From positions 8,513,501-8,577,500 of the forward strand of contig CM057146.1 of the NCBI GenBank assembly GCA_029964075.1: a stretch of DNA of 64,000 nucleotides, written 5' to 3'. Positions 37,301 through 45,683 of the stretch are shown in pieces. The notes under the pieces were generated by a model, which was given only the letters and a program-made list of their open reading frames with translations, was not told the origin of the DNA and searched no databases. The first letter of the stretch is position 1; each line of letters begins with the position of its first letter. The DNA comes from Patiria pectinifera. Lineage: Eukaryota > Echinodermata > Asteroidea > Valvatida > Asterinidae. The translations under genes were made by a program, and so were the position numbers.

Positions 37301-39815
37301 GGTTTTCAGCCTCATTCTTTTTTGTCCCACAAATGAGCTCTGGTAGTCAGTCAGTGAGATAGGTAACCAGTCTTTAGTCACAAGTGACAGTCAATCAGTC
37401 GGTGAGATAGGTATGAAGAGGACACTAGGACCAGCCAAAAAATAAAAACACTTAGGCCAAGAAAAAAAGTCTCTGGTTTCTGGTCTGCGCGCGCATCGCC
37501 GTAGCCACGCGCGTCGGAAAAATTAAAATATTTTATTAATGTAAGATGATGTCTCAAAACTGCCAAACTCACTGGTTTAACTGGAATCCTGCTGCTGCAC
37601 AATTTTAACGTGTTTTTAGATGGGGTTATGATCGAAAATAAGCTTTCTGTGGCCTCTCTGGGCTCCCATATCTTTTGTACTAAATTTAGTCGCGCACCAT
37701 TTGCAGGGGGTGTTGCAATTTTGTAACTGTGCGTCTGGAAGCTAGACTGAGGGAGCGATGGTCGTGTATCTGGAACCTGTAAACGCTTTTTAATTAGCGC
37801 AATATGGAGCAGACTAGTGACCAGCTTGGTAGCACATGCACGATGTCGCTGTATGGTCTGACGTTACCGTTTTCTCTGATTTTTCTCTTGACTATCCAAA
37901 TTTCCTGAAGAATGTCCGTATTGGTCGAGATCGTAAGTGGGTGCAGAATTTTCGAGCCTTATGTCCTTACTGAGGTCACCTCAAGGATATATTTGAGAGT
38001 TTTAAGGGGATCGAAGCGTCGTCTGCAATATCAGCCAACAACTCTGTTCTGGAGAGTGAGTTCTGTGCCCCAACAATAAAAAATGTAAGGGGGAAAAAAA
38101 ACGTCGCCGCACCACTTTTTGGGCAATCTCCATAGCAGAAACTGGAGACCTTTTTGGGGTCTTATCAGTAAACAGCTAATCACAGAAGTTATTTTTTTGT
38201 TTCCTTTTAGTGGATTCGGATGAGCTGAGCACCAGTCTGGATTCCTACTCCACCCTCTCTCTAGACAATGAGGGACATGGCCACAGCAGGCAGAAGTTCA
38301 TGGATATGCTGAAGGAGAACCTGACTGAAGCTGAGAGACAGTGTGTCATGAACGTCCCTGCCGCCAAGAAACCTGAGGATCTCAAACTTTTCGCAAGGTG
38401 AGAGAACAAAAAAGCTCAAGAACATTGATAGACTGCAATTTTCGAGGTTGGGGTGGTGGCTAAAACAAAATTTGGAAAAACTTCAGTGTCTTGAATGTTC
38501 CTGGTGCCAAGAAACCTGAGGATCTCAAATATTTTGCAAGGTGGGAAATTGAATATTCTAAAAATACTGATGGGCTGCCATTTGGGAGGGGCTAAACCAG
38601 CTGAAGAAGATTTTGGAAATTTGCAAAGTGACTTTGTTGGTATTTTGCATCTGGAAGACATATGTTTCAATAGTTGGAATTGAATGGGTTGAGACGTCTT
38701 CACTAATAAGCAGGGTGTTGTATTTTGAGTCCTTCCCAATCAAGCTTGGGAGTTTTTTTCATAAGCTGCTGGTCAGGTCTGTGTGTAATTAATCAGTGAA
38801 GGGAAAACCTAATATTGAAATTTTCCGTGTTGGGAATTTCAGAAACTCATCCATATTTTGTTCAATTTTAACAAAATTCTCTGACAATGCTCACTACAAA
38901 AAGGTATTCTGGGATTGATGAATGAATGAATTCAGTCAATTATCTGGACTGGAGTACCACTTATTCTGATGTTCTTGAAAGTTGAAACAGTGACAGATCC
39001 AGGGTCAGGGCGGGGGGGCAAATGGATAATTTGTTCTGAAAAAAGTGGCCCCAATTTGTTGGGGTTTTTTTTCATTTGTGAAAATGAGTAAAAGCGGTTA
39101 AGAGGTGTTGTCCCTTTCATTTGGTATGCGACAAATTGAAAAATCCTCCCTCCCCCCACTGGAAACACCCAGGAAGCCAGCACAGGGGACAGTACAGGAC
39201 CACCATGCTCTACTCTTCACTCAAAGCATTTTACACAAATATTTTCACGTTCTTAGTAAACTATATTTAGCTTTACTTTTTATTCCCCTGGCTTTTAAGC
39301 CAAGAAAGGGAGATATTGCGATAGTGTATTCCTTCTGTGTGTGTGTGTGTTCCATTTTGGTTAGGTTAACTGTTTAGTGCTGTCATATGAAAAGTCAGAC
39401 TTCAATCTCAACCAAACTTGGTGACAATAATCTTTGGGTAGGGAGACTTCAGATGACTTGAAACATTTGAGGTGAAAGGTCATCTAGGGGTCCAATGAGG
39501 TCATTGTTGATTTTGGTTAGGTCAACTGAAAAGTGTGCATACTAACTGACTGTATAAATACTGCCAGCATGCCAGGGAGATCGCAAAGGTTTAACTTGCA
39601 GTGTTTTTATGCTATTAATTTTTCCAAACTTTTAATTTTTTCAAACTTGTAGACTTTGTCCCTACTTCCGCGGTCGTCACCACCTTGAAGAGATCATGTA
39701 CTATGAGAATGTCAACCGATCCCAAGTCTACATGCTCCTGGAGAAGTTCAAGCAAGTACTGGTGGTCTGCACCCACCAAGACGCGGCTACAGTGGCATAC
39801 AAGGAGTTCCTATAG
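16337..39815 (+). CDS. NPRL3: NPRL3, GATOR1 complex subunit (14 coding exons, 587 aa)
   Basis: NPRL3 is the partner of NPRL2 in GATOR1, which with DEPDC5 acts as the Rag GTPase-activating complex that restrains mTORC1 at the lysosome when amino acids are scarce. Coding exons: 16337-16454, 17717-17810, 19451-19583, 20364-20435, 28604-28757, 29451-29526, 30338-30443, 31640-31831, 32955-33061, 33994-34114, 35497-35556, 36367-36547, 38211-38397, 39653-39815. All junctions are GT-AG, phases agree throughout, and the total of 1764 nt ends at TAG. Diagnostic segments are [12 protein letters not shown] near the N-terminus, [60 protein letters not shown] and [12 protein letters not shown] near the C-terminus. 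The length is close to the vertebrate protein (about 570). The start was chosen because it directly precedes the conserved SVILVSSGS segment. Exons 5 and 13 have partial tandem copies downstream. Confidence 0.95.
17165..17568. mobile_element. MITE-like element with CTAACC ends and GGAGGATTGAGG direct repeats (NPRL3 intron 1)
   Basis: The left end CCTAACCCTCAATCCTCC mirrors the right end near 17520-17568 (GGAGG... GGTTAGGGTTA). Inside are four or five direct copies of TTTTGGAGGATTGAGG. A shorter element with the same plan lies at 51788-52025. A weak tRNA-like scrap lies just upstream at 16981-17035 (-). Confidence 0.6.
18180..18370 (-). repeat. tRNA-derived SINE (NPRL3 intron 2)
   Basis: On the minus strand the head has A-box TGGCCTAGCGGTTAAG-like sequence (CGGCCTAGCGGTTAAGAG) and B-box AGTTCGAATCTC, spaced as in a tRNA. 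It is followed by a purine-rich body with a duplicated AGTGGAGGGAATAACCAT unit. A functional tRNA is unlikely. Confidence 0.6.
19700..20000. repeat. Two-copy tandem duplication, period about 194 bp (NPRL3 intron 3)
   Basis: CAGTGTATAATA and GGAGAGTTCTTTCGTCCCAG at about 19755-19796 recur at about 19948-19990. The shared upstream words GCCACAGTACAT and GAGTGGAGCAC also recur at the same spacing. It lies wholly within the intron. Confidence 0.7.
20585..20866 (+). repeat. tRNA-derived SINE (NPRL3 intron 4)
   Basis: Head with A-box-like GGCGTAGTGGTAC and B-box GGGTTCAGATCCC, then a body of about 200 nt and an AATAAT-type tail. The BEL/Pao retrotransposon begins inside this tail, and the rest of the AAT tail resumes after the right LTR at about 28386. 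Confidence 0.7.
20867..21685 (+). repeat. BEL/Pao 5' LTR
   Basis: 819 bp, starting TGTAGCGG. It contains an AATAAA at 21595-21600 as candidate polyadenylation signal. It differs from the 3' LTR at only two sites (21423 and 21639 by alignment). Confidence 0.92.
21730..23070 (+). CDS. gag: BEL/Pao gag polyprotein (446 codons)
   Basis: Structural protein of the element. It begins 45 nt after the LTR. Residues about 80-150 are rich in Ala, Glu, Lys and Leu and are likely a coiled coil. Residues about 235-420 match the DUF1759 gag domain typical of BEL/Pao ([19 protein letters not shown], then [13 protein letters not shown]). It ends at a TGA before any zinc knuckle; the knuckle lies in the next frame. 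In most BEL elements gag and pol are one frame, so this stop is either a lesion or a site of recoding. Confidence 0.88.
   Translation: MDHLNNENDGVGEPTVDHEGFHSINVGDIVNDGVGEPTEEHEGVDDINVGDSASQHGYQLHQLFHAGSTTSSVKSSTSSAHIKAKAEKAALEAEAKAMEEQNALELETLQVQIETQQRHLKLEQRRREIELKVKYARADALARTYAEAEEANSEVCFKTNPTPQPTPKRPLEHEHTPLQSTQPSYVPTPFTIPTPAAAPSNQLQPDTGYLLHELIRDTRVHQQSLVEALQLPKAELTTFDGDPLKYWTFIREFQNTVARETVSDGAKLTRLLQYCTGRARQLLRCCTVKEPSEGYTLALRLLKERYGDEHTISQSWIDKVTMRPNVTDNQSLQDLADDLRCCRETLDTMGYLNELNNRSSLLLIVDKLPYHLKTRWLREVHKIKSTKSRPPNIDDVTQFVTTAAEEVRDPVFGKIIQRGSTRGDTKPKVNKSSDRRTNFSVKPHLQ
23067..24599 (+). pseudogene. pol: BEL/Pao pol, N-terminal part: zinc knuckle, aspartic protease, start of RT
   Basis: This frame is -1 relative to gag and open from 23049. 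A Cys/His-rich nucleocapsid-like region comes first ([27 protein letters not shown], residues about 15-75). The retroviral-type aspartic protease follows, with catalytic Asp in [10 protein letters not shown] (residue about 161). The RT begins at about residue 420 with [10 protein letters not shown]. It is cut by TGA at 24597-24599 inside the RT palm, right after the conserved [10 protein letters not shown] segment. The same frame continues immediately downstream, so this is one pol frame broken by a single stop. Confidence 0.85.
24600..27416 (+). pseudogene. pol: BEL/Pao pol, C-terminal part: RT, RNase H, integrase
   Basis: Continues the previous frame after the TGA, with the first internal ATG at 24654. 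Counting from that ATG, the RT active site YVDD is at about residue 45. RNase H acidic residues sit in [36 protein letters not shown] and [11 protein letters not shown]. The integrase HHCC zinc-binding region is at about 535-580 ([12 protein letters not shown] ... HCLECKK). The catalytic triad is in [19 protein letters not shown] and [11 protein letters not shown], and a DUF5641-like tail ([10 protein letters not shown]) follows. It ends at TAG. No other interruption was seen. Confidence 0.88.
27567..28385 (+). repeat. BEL/Pao 3' LTR
   Basis: 819 bp, co-linear with the 5' LTR with two base differences and no indels. It is followed directly by (AAT)n. Confidence 0.92.
28702..29395 (+). repeat. 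Four tandem units of the NPRL3 exon-5 3' end plus donor and intron
   Basis: Unit 1 starts in exon 5 at 28702 (56 nt of exon, donor at 28758, then about 120 nt of pyrimidine-rich intron). Units 2-4 start at 28878, 29057 and 29233. Each repeats the 56-nt exon segment, a GTAAG donor (28934, 29113, 29289) and, for units 1-3, a C/T-rich stretch ending TTCGAACT(C/T)CAG just before the next copy. Units 1 and 3 share GGATCCATCCAGAACCAG, and units 2 and 4 share AGCATCCCA, so a dimer was probably duplicated. Confidence 0.95.
28878..28933 (+). other. Exon-like copy of NPRL3 exon-5 tail, copy 2 (predicted poison exon)
   Basis: 56 nt with AG before and GTAAGG after. Spliced after exon 5 (phase 1) it reads Val-Ile-Lys-Leu-Ser-stop. 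Copies 3 (29057-29112) and 4 (29233-29288) have the same length and meet the same TGA. Use in mRNA is unproven. Confidence 0.6.
29862..30190. mobile_element. MITE with CAGCGGTGTAGCCAGG ends (NPRL3 intron 6)
   Basis: The left end CAGCGGTGTAGCCAGG pairs with the right end TTTGGCTACACCGCTG. The interior is G-rich and non-coding. Related to the element at 46686. No clear target duplication was seen. Confidence 0.65.
31851..32515. mobile_element. 665-bp palindromic Tc1/mariner-type MITE (NPRL3 intron 8)
   Basis: Ends CAGTGCATCCCAAAATA and TATTTTGGGACACGCTG, bounded by TA on both sides. The arms pair across nearly the whole length (for example CTCTAGCGTC / GACGCTAGAG, GGCATGTCGAAAACCAA / TTGTTTTTGACATGCC-like). 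It has no transposase frame. A single matching end also occurs near 19050 and 58168. Confidence 0.85.
32636..32900 (+). repeat. Retroposon tail, forward copy upstream of NPRL3 exon 9
   Basis: CTCTATAGAAATGTATTTCA, GGCCGAGACTC, ATCCTCGTACAGAAT and a shared 3' part TGTCATGCAATTCAGTTTCT, ending in (CATAAAC)n, a microsatellite tail typical of a non-LTR retroposon. It ends about 55 nt before exon 9. Confidence 0.75.
33252..33456 (-). repeat. Retroposon tail, inverted copy downstream of NPRL3 exon 9
   Basis: Reverse complement of the 32636-32900 element: starts with TGGTTTATGGTTTATA and runs back to TGAAATACATTTCTATAGAG. It begins about 190 nt after exon 9. Together the two copies form an inverted pair around exon 9. 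Confidence 0.8.
34949..35471. mobile_element. TTAA-ended MITE with central palindrome (NPRL3 intron 10)
   Basis: Ends TTAAAGATATAGTCCATCAT and ATGATGGACTATAGCTTTAA. GGTGCGTCTTAAGACGCACC at about 35285-35304 is a perfect 20-nt palindrome. The plan (TTAAAG ends, one strong internal hairpin, about 520 bp) is the same as family A, but the sequence differs. Confidence 0.8.
35767..36309 (-). mobile_element. Family B element, diverged, with an inserted MITE (NPRL3 intron 11)
   Basis: Matches the family at 54992 (TATGGACTCC start, AGAGGGCGC, GAGAGCCC(C/T)GTGGAC, then CAGTGGTCTCCCCCAACT near the other end). A second element at about 35831-36102 with AGGGGCGGAGAT / ATCTCCGCCC ends splits it, flanked by GGACAGGA on both sides. 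Confidence 0.65.
38398..38560 (+). repeat. Tandem copy of the NPRL3 exon-13 tail and its donor
   Basis: The last part of exon 13 plus the donor and following intron recurs 143 bp downstream. The exon-like copy is 38487-38540 with AG before it and GTGGGA after it. It is 54 nt against 56 nt in the parent, so it keeps the frame. Placed after exon 13 (phase 2) it is open and re-encodes the [15 protein letters not shown] motif. The acceptor has no strong pyrimidine tract and the donor is weaker, so use is uncertain. Confidence 0.75.
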
Positions 39816-40556
39816 CATCACGCCGACGGTGGTTGGAGCTCATTTGGCAATCAGTGAAATGTATGTCTTATTCTGGACTGGAGTCTAAAATTGTGTCAGA
39901 TTTTTATATTCTACCTCGAGTATTTCGCTCACAGTGAGCAGGGAGAAGCAATTTGAGACATCTCGTAGACAACTTCAAATTATCTATCCCCAACTAAAAT
40001 GGAGAGGCAAATGAGTAATACTGTTGGAGCTTTTGATGAAGCAGTTTTACAACACAGAAAAATGGACAGCTGCTCAGATCAGGCATGACGGAATTCAGGT
40101 AGTCTATTACAAGGTTCCTACAGTCATTGGAAATATCCTGGAAAATCCTGAAATTTAAAGCCATCATGGAAAGTCACGGAAAAGTCATGGATTTTTTTCA
40201 TTTTACAAGGAGTCATGGAAAGTTGATACTCCTAGGAAAAAGTCATGGAATCCTACACAACCAATATTTGATATGATATATTTGGCTATGGCAGCTTCCA
40301 GTTTGCATTCCAGTTTACTGTACTTCCTCTTTATGCATATTGCTCTATACTTGTTGCATGTTCAGTGGACCACTGTGATGCTTTTGTGGGGCTCAGTGGC
40401 CTTGTGTCAAACTGGAAGGCTGAAAGGGAGTGGCGTCTCTTGCCTCTGTGTGATGACTGGCCGGTGTATTGTAGATAGGCTTCTCAGATGCCAAAGCAGC
40501 ATAGGAATTGGTCACGAAAAACCCTAATTTTGTCCTGGGAAAAGTCATGGAAAATC

Positions 40557-40562
40557 AATAAA
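40557..40562 (+). terminator. Candidate NPRL3 polyadenylation signal (proximal)
   Basis: AATAAA about 740 nt after the NPRL3 stop codon. A second candidate follows at 40826. Confidence 0.35.
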
Positions 40563-40825
40563 GTCATGGAATTTAGTTTTAAGATTTTTGAGGGAACCAA
40601 CATCAGAAGACCTTATTCTACCAACCATGTTCTGTAGGTGTTGTATAAATGTGAACGTAATGTAATACCTACATACCACGCCAGCATTCTATTTAACTCA
40701 TCATACATGAAAAAAACCTGGGGGAAAATCACCTTCAAGTTCCTGTGACGACTATTTTATATCATGCAAAAATTCCCCGAAATATTTGTATGTTGTTTAT
40801 TTGTAAAAATTGTACATAGAAAAAC

Positions 40826-40831
40826 AATAAA
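40826..40831 (+). terminator. Candidate NPRL3 polyadenylation signal (distal)
   Basis: AATAAA followed by a T-rich stretch, about 1.0 kb after the stop. Only about 90 bp from the opposing MPG signal. Confidence 0.45.
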
Positions 40832-40922
40832 TGTACATTTTTTATTTGAAGCATAAAAATTTAAAAGCCACAAAAATGTTACCAGTTTGCAAGAGTTTTA
40901 ATGTTCAATAGCTTACTTCATT

Positions 40923-40928
40923 TTTATT
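40923..40928 (-). terminator. Candidate MPG polyadenylation signal
   Basis: AATAAA on the minus strand (TTTATT on +), about 900 nt past the MPG stop. No closer canonical signal was noticed. Confidence 0.4.
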
Positions 40929-41824
40929 CAAAATTGATTCACAGTAGGTTACCCGTTTTAGTCTGTCCTGAAGATGAAAACAGATCTTTACACTCATAAA
41001 AACTTATGGCGATTCTCTTCCTGTATGCACATCATGAACTTGTTTTCTGTCCTAGTTACTTGTTCATGTTGACCGAGGAGGACATTGCATTTGTTATCAC
41101 TGAATGCAATTTTTTTTTTCAAAATACAGTGTTGCTGCTTTGTAATTTTCATAATTAAAACAAATCGTCTTGATGAATACACAAAGCGCAGGGCCATAAA
41201 GAAGTCCCTGTTGCACTTAAATACATAGCTGAAAATAGGGCTGTGCATCGGAACCGGGTACCGGAGTACCCGACCGTTACTGTCAGGAACCGGTTCCACA
41301 TTATGGGATTGGGATACCCGTAACCAACTTTACACATAACTTAGTAACTTCTCAGACAATGAAAATGAAAGGTTTTGAATGTCATTTATGGGGAATTTTC
41401 AAAATGAAAACCAGGCTACATGGAAAAACTTAGCTGAAAAATCAACACAAATTTGCTAAACCTCGTTACCTTGATCTTTTTACATGATTAAAATGAGAAT
41501 GATCTTGTGAATAACTTCACAATGAAAGCCAGTGCAATATCATAGTCTAATGAATGAAAGGTTTGCCGAGACACCATGTGGGAATAATTTCTCAACTAAG
41601 AGAGAGAATGGTTCTAAAAAGAACCAGAGGTATAAACTTGACGTTCCGGTCAGTATGCTCTGACCGTCTTCAGGAGAGTCTCTCCTGAGAGTCTCGCACA
41701 CGGTGTTTCCGTAAAGCTTTCATTCATTAGTATCTCCACCATGCAAAGCCTTAAATCTTACTTATAATAGTCTAAAAAATATTTCAATTTTCAAATTCTA
41801 CAAAATCACCTTACTTTTCATTGA

Positions 41825-44800
41825 TCAAGAATTCCCTGCAGCCGTCTCTGCAGCTTTTTCTACTTCCTTGTCCCGCTTGCTCACGCACACCTCACCCCTG
41901 ACGTAAAACCTCAGAGGTTTCTTCACCCACTCGGGCGTCGCGTAATCCACTCCGATCCTAGGGCAGGCTACGATGTCCCCAGCCTCGATTTGACCCTCTC
42001 CCCTCTCCGCCCACAAAGCAGGGCTGGTGGTCAAGCTAACCTGTAGGGGTAAAACGCATCATGATAATTACAATATGAAATGCAGCAATTACGGTATAGC
42101 GATACAAACACTGGTATCTTGATACTTGGCTCTGATTAAATGTCAGAAGCTGAATTTGTAGGCAACAAATATTGTGATTGAAAATTTCACCATGAAAAAA
42201 CTGTACCTCCAGAATGAAAATTGACATCGAAAAGCAGCTGCAGCGGTGTAACAACATTACTAACATCAAAAAACAAAAAACTTATGCACAGCCTGTGGAC
42301 AACATTTAAGTGAAAAATAAAATGCATACATGTCAAACATCTACATATTAGCTCTAAAATGATGTTTAAAAGATGATCTTTTGCTCAAATTGGTTTTAGT
42401 GGTCATAAATTGCCTCAGATCACACCACAAAAATTGCTTTTCTATAACTGCATGTCTTCTCAACTAACACCCATTTACATTTAACTCCCCACATTTTCAT
42501 CCCCAACACTACGCCCTCTATACCCGATCTATGATCGGGTAAATCAGCATGTCTACAATAAGTTCCAAAACTTTGTGGTATGTATAACATTATGACCTCG
42601 GGAAAAGTATCATCTTGTTAAATTTGGTATTGTTGCACTCCAATTGACCTGGTTTATTTCGGCCTTGGTGATCTGGAGCGCCTCTGTCAGCTTGCCCGGT
42701 CCGTTGCAGAGGTCCTTGGTCTTGAGCTCCTTGGTCGGGTTCTTGCGCCGTTTGTTGCGGAACTTGCGTATCGTCGGGATGCCCTCCTTGGGTTCCAAGG
42801 CTCGGATTAGCACTGCTTGTCCATCACCTTGGTAACAAAATACAAGAAGAATCGGGTATGGTGAAATAAACTAAAGTATCTGAGATAACAAAAGTGAATA
42901 AAGTTTTTGAAATTAGATTTTTTGGTATATTACCACACATGACTCATTTCACACTATTGACGGCCACATTGTGGACAAGAATGAACTCAAGATGATATTG
43001 GCGCAAACATCTGAAGGCACATAACTGTTGGCAGTTTGCATGCCCAATTCACTGCATATGAAAGATGGGAGTTGCTCTGACCCTCGCGTCCTCACTAATA
43101 GTGATATTTTTGTTTACATTTTGAATCTTCTTTTTTTTTACATTTGAAAAATTTGATGTGGTCACGTGATGCCAATTTTCAGCAATCTCTTCTGCACTGC
43201 ATGTATATCTCTTGAAATATGTATGGTTTAAAAGTGTTAACATATCTGTTTAATGTGGGTCAAATCACATGCCAAAAATTCTTAAATGTGTGGGTTGCCT
43301 GGCAATTGCTGTTGGCATGACATCACGGGTACATGGTCTATTTGCTCACCCTTGCTGGAGATATTGAGGCAATCATACATGCCATAGATGAGATACACAT
43401 AGCAGGTGCCAGGAGTCATGTACATGGCCTCCACGCGATCCGACCTACGACCCTCGTAGGAGTGGCTCGCCGAGTCCTCTGATCCCAGGTACGCCTCGGT
43501 CTCGACGATGGTGCCGGACAGGCGCTCCCCGCTACTGAGCACGTGCACTAACCTCTGACCCAGGAGTGACTTGGCCAGGTCCTCGCAGGGCTTGTCAAAG
43601 AATGAGGCCGGCAATCTTGCATCATCTAGGTGACGAGAATATTCAATGTGAGATACGACAGTTTTTGTCACGGACAAATCCCGGCACGTGATCGCTGTAC
43701 ACTCATGAGGCCCCCTTCAATGAAGAAACCATTGTGTAAGCTATTGTTCAAAGCAACTGCCCTGTGACAGATTATCTGAACAATAGCTAGCACAATGCTT
43801 TCGCCATTGAAGGGGGCCTACATGATAGAATTGATGGCGTGCCAGGATTTGTCTACATGGATGCAGGTCATGGCCATTTCCTGAAGCTTGTTTTCTTCAA
43901 GAAAAAAGGTAGACTTGCCAACAGGTCAATTAAAAGTCATTACACAAGTTCTTCACAAGTAACACATTGAAGAACAGAATACATTTTAATATGTCAGTTC
44001 ATTTTAACAGCTTACTAACAAGACTGGAAAACGTGTGATTGACTTGTGATGACTCGTGTTATTTGGCTTAATTTCAACTCTGTAAAAAGTCTAAGAAGCT
44101 CACTATGGGGGTCGAGTTGTAATCCTCCCCCACCTTAAGACATTTGTGAAGGATGGTTTAAATTGTCTTCTTTTTTATTATTGTTATTCACTAGTGAGCT
44201 GGGTGTCTTACAACTGATCAGTGGGTTTCGAAATGCATATTCATATCATACAAATTTTGTACGATCGACAGTTAAAGGGTATTTTGGCACATTTTTCATC
44301 ATGAACGTTATGTTTTGCGCACTAGTGATACATTTTTAGAGTGTTTTCATAGAGATAATGTAATATTTAACTATTCAAAGTATGAAAGAAACAATTTTGC
44401 CCAAAAAGCCAAACAAAACGTGCTCTTTTTTTTTTTGCACGTGCCAACCTTGACTTCAGAGGACATTGAAATTGGGGCATACCACTTAAGGAGCTGTATA
44501 CAATAAGCCTTTTCGGAGTTCCAACTGCGCATTCATAACCTGTGACAACGCGCATTATTTGTCTCAAATGGCCTTTGACAACATCGCACCACTGACTTTT
44601 AAAAAGGCTGTTTGTGCATTGTGGATACTGTCAAAGGGCATTTGAGACAAATAATGTGCGTTGTCACAGGTTACAAGTGCGCGCAGTTGGAACTCCGAAA
44701 AGGCTTATAACCAAGCCTCTCCATTTACCGTTGCATTTTGTGCTTGCCTTTTACAAATATAACGTGACACACGGACAGCACGACAGACTGACAGACATCA

Positions 44801-45001
44801 GACAGACATCAGAGAGTGTAGGATCTTTTAATATAGGATTAACTCACTCTTCTTTGAGGCTTTGGAGACTTTAGCATTAGATGCAGGGAAGTAAGGACTC
44901 GTAGTACCGGTACTGCTGTTGTTGCTGCCCCTGCTTCTGCCAGAATCACTGCTTGCACTGCCCTCGTGTTTCCTTTTGTGACCTTTCCGTGGTCCTGGCA
45001 T
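41825..45001 (-). CDS. MPG: MPG, DNA-3-methyladenine (alkyladenine) glycosylase, 4 exons, 274 aa
   Basis: Nuclear base-excision-repair enzyme that flips out and cleaves 3-methyladenine, hypoxanthine and related damaged purines. Exons on the minus strand: 45001-44848, 43625-43350, 42827-42649, 42040-41825, all GT-AG, total 825 nt with stop. The N-terminal 50 residues are basic and Ser-rich, a likely disordered nuclear-targeting region. The catalytic fold starts at FFDKPCEDLAKSLLGQ. The general-base Glu and lesion-contacting Tyr lie in IVETEAYLG. His in SASHSYEGR, PGTCYVYLIYGMYDCLNIS with its conserved Asn, and the C-terminal KKPLRFYVRG with its Arg are all present. Length and exon phases look intact. 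It is tail to tail with NPRL3. Confidence 0.95.
43683..43843. mobile_element. Family C MITE, copy 2 (MPG intron 1)
   Basis: Bounded by GGCACG / CGTGCC, with inner pair AGGCCCCCTTCAATG / CATTGAAGGGGGCCT and a second inner pair around CTATTGTTCA / TGAACAATAG. It starts about 60 nt upstream of MPG exon 2. Confidence 0.75.
44503..44708. mobile_element. 206-bp near-perfect hairpin (MPG intron 1)
   Basis: Arms of about 85 nt: ATAAGCCTTTTCGGAGTTCC at the left mirrors GGAACTCCGAAAAGGCTTAT at the right, with CTGTGACAACGC / GCGTTGTCACAG and ATTTGTCTCAAATG / CATTTGAGACAAAT inside. It is non-coding. TA at both tips is possible as target site. Confidence 0.85.
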
Positions 45002-45559
45002 TGTGCTCGGAATTCTTTTCTGATAGAAAAAATAATGATAATAGAATGATGTAAACCATTTAATATTTTTTTTTTACATTTATAAAGCACTAGTTGTTCA
45101 AAATCATATAACATTATAAAATAATCAAGGTCAAAAATTAAACTGACAACATAAGAAGTAAAACAATCCCAAAGATCAAAATTCAAGCATGCGTAAAAAT
45201 ATGATGTTGCAGTTTTTCTTATTATGAGTTCAGCATGGGATTTTTACACAACTTTGCAACAGGAAAAGTGGATAATAAATGTATGTAATACATTATTCAA
45301 AGCCCCGTGAAATCCTTCAAAAGCAATATGTTACAATACTTAGTACCACTACCAGCAAAATGTTTTGTTTCCTTTCTATGAAGATTTTGCAATACATTTC
45401 ACTTACAAGTAAATCTGTATACTTTGGACTTTGGAGTATTAAGTAAATATTTGAATTCCAAATGACCTCAGAAAAATCGCCGTCAGCAAAATCAGCAAAT
45501 TGTTTAGAGTGACAGCATGATTTCCACACATCTAAAAGCTAATTTTTGTTTTCTCTTAG

Positions 45560-45683
45560 TCCGAGTAGCTTGGACTCAAATTATCACCTTTTTAACATTC
45601 AGACATGGTCTGGCGATACTATTGCGCACGCCAGACCATGTCCGAATGTTAAAATGCGATAAGTTGGGTCCAAGTTACTCGGA
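45560..45683. mobile_element. 124-bp hairpin upstream of MPG
   Basis: CCGAGTAGCTTGGACTCAA pairs with the right-end TTGGGTCCAAGTTACTCGG. The apex is a perfect CAGACATGGTCTGGCG / CGCCAGACCATGTCCG stem. It lies about 560 bp 5' of the MPG start codon. A (TTGAA)n-A tail at 45878-45905 marks the 3' end of an unrelated retroposon. Confidence 0.8.

Larger units (their letters stand above)
39816..41824. other. NPRL3-MPG convergent intergenic region with both 3' UTRs
   Basis: 2009 bp between the two stop codons. It must hold both 3' untranslated regions. It also holds a GGTACC-type palindromic repeat at 41235-41330. No coding sequence is seen. Confidence 0.6.
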
